From contig NZ_OZ008337.1 of assembly GCF_963931955.1 (NCBI RefSeq), positions 1,550,001 to 1,614,000 of the forward strand: DNA of 64,000 nt. Reading direction: 5' to 3'. Below, piece after piece: positions 63,804 through 64,000 of the stretch (its first letter is position 1; each line of letters starts with the position of its first letter). The translations under genes were made by a program, and so were the position numbers. This DNA is from Wolbachia endosymbiont (group A) of Longitarsus flavicornis. Its GTDB lineage: Bacteria > Pseudomonadota > Alphaproteobacteria > Rickettsiales > Anaplasmataceae. The notes beneath the pieces are model-generated. The model was not told the origin of the DNA. It saw nothing but the letters and a program-made list of their open reading frames with translations, and did not search any database.

Positions 63804-64000
63804 TTATGTTGGATTCAAAGAAGACTCAACAATTGGTTGTTCTATGTCCTCTACTTTCTCGAGCTTGGTGTTGGGATTTATGATATTATACAGCGCAAAA
63901 CCTATGCAAGCTAATCCAACAATTCCCACAATCACCGCTATGGCATACATTTTCAAGATACAAGCTACGATACTACTGACTAGTAATGCCGCACCAACAC
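63804..64000 (-). CDS. Membrane protein, C-terminal part (runs off the window)
   Basis: Minus-strand frame entering at the window edge: VGAALLVSSIVACILKMYAIAVIVGIVGLACIGFALYNIINPNTKLEKVEDIEQP..., stop 63804-63806. A two-segment membrane hairpin with a short acidic tail, like the C-terminus of the protein at 61690. Start not in the window; no family recognised. Confidence 0.6.
   Translation of the reverse strand, partial: VGAALLVSSIVACILKMYAIAVIVGIVGLACIGFALYNIINPNTKLEKVEDIEQPIVESSLNPT

Overview
The window is a chromosome segment of Wolbachia (Alphaproteobacteria, Rickettsiales). It is AT-rich and carries several Wolbachia hallmarks: a permuted two-piece tmRNA with tag ANDNFAAEDNVAIAA, four copies of the IS5-family element ISWpi1, a virB3-virB4-virB6x4 type IV secretion operon, a phage WO tail module, ankyrin genes, and a cinA-cinB type (nuclease) cytoplasmic-incompatibility operon. 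The cinAB pair and the general content fit supergroup B strains such as the wPip group, but strain assignment is inference.

Layout. 1-5.8 kb: IS110 debris, two inverted ISWpi1 copies, ccmC, a PEP-synthase/PPDK regulatory protein gene, rpmJ, an ftsB/divIC-like gene and a Rpn-type nuclease gene. 5.7-20 kb: mostly housekeeping (purA, infA-maf, dapB-pstB, ssrA-sspB-murD-coq9, rsmD). Three lineage-specific genes lie among them: a 554-aa unknown, a 705-aa coiled-coil protein with an 11-residue TQT repeat array, and a membrane protein with a hydrolase-like C-terminal part. 19.7-34.4 kb (minus strand): virB3, virB4, four very large virB6 paralogues and a trailing small gene, tightly overlapped as one operon. 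34.5-36.2 kb: class I lysyl-tRNA synthetase with a palindromic-element insertion. 36.3-41.7 kb: a giant helicase-like gene broken by one nonsense codon and one homopolymer frameshift. 41.8-44.7 kb: a membrane protein gene, then a 1.2-kb non-coding stretch dense in palindromic repeats, then a decayed IS110 transposase. 44.7-52.3 kb: phage WO tail module (tube protein fragment, relBE-like pair, E/E' with a conserved-looking slippery site, tape measure, U, X split by ISWpi1, D). 52.3-64 kb: accessory region with ankyrin, TPR and HTH genes battered by IS elements, cinA-cinB, IS256-type terminal repeats and a MITE-like element, a small membrane protein gene and a second Rpn nuclease.

How the genes fit together. 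ssrA and sspB lie side by side, so the trans-translation tag and its ClpXP adaptor are neighbours. The Vir operon supplies the channel through which candidate effectors encoded here (coiled-coil TQT protein, ankyrin proteins, hydrolase-like protein, CinA/CinB) might reach the insect cell; that link is inference. The four ISWpi1 copies look identical. They carry the same in-frame TAG plus a frameshift, and they sit at breakpoints of past rearrangements: an otherwise contiguous gene is split between about 1 kb and 5.6 kb on opposite strands. Pseudogenisation is frequent and mostly at poly-A tracts or IS insertions.
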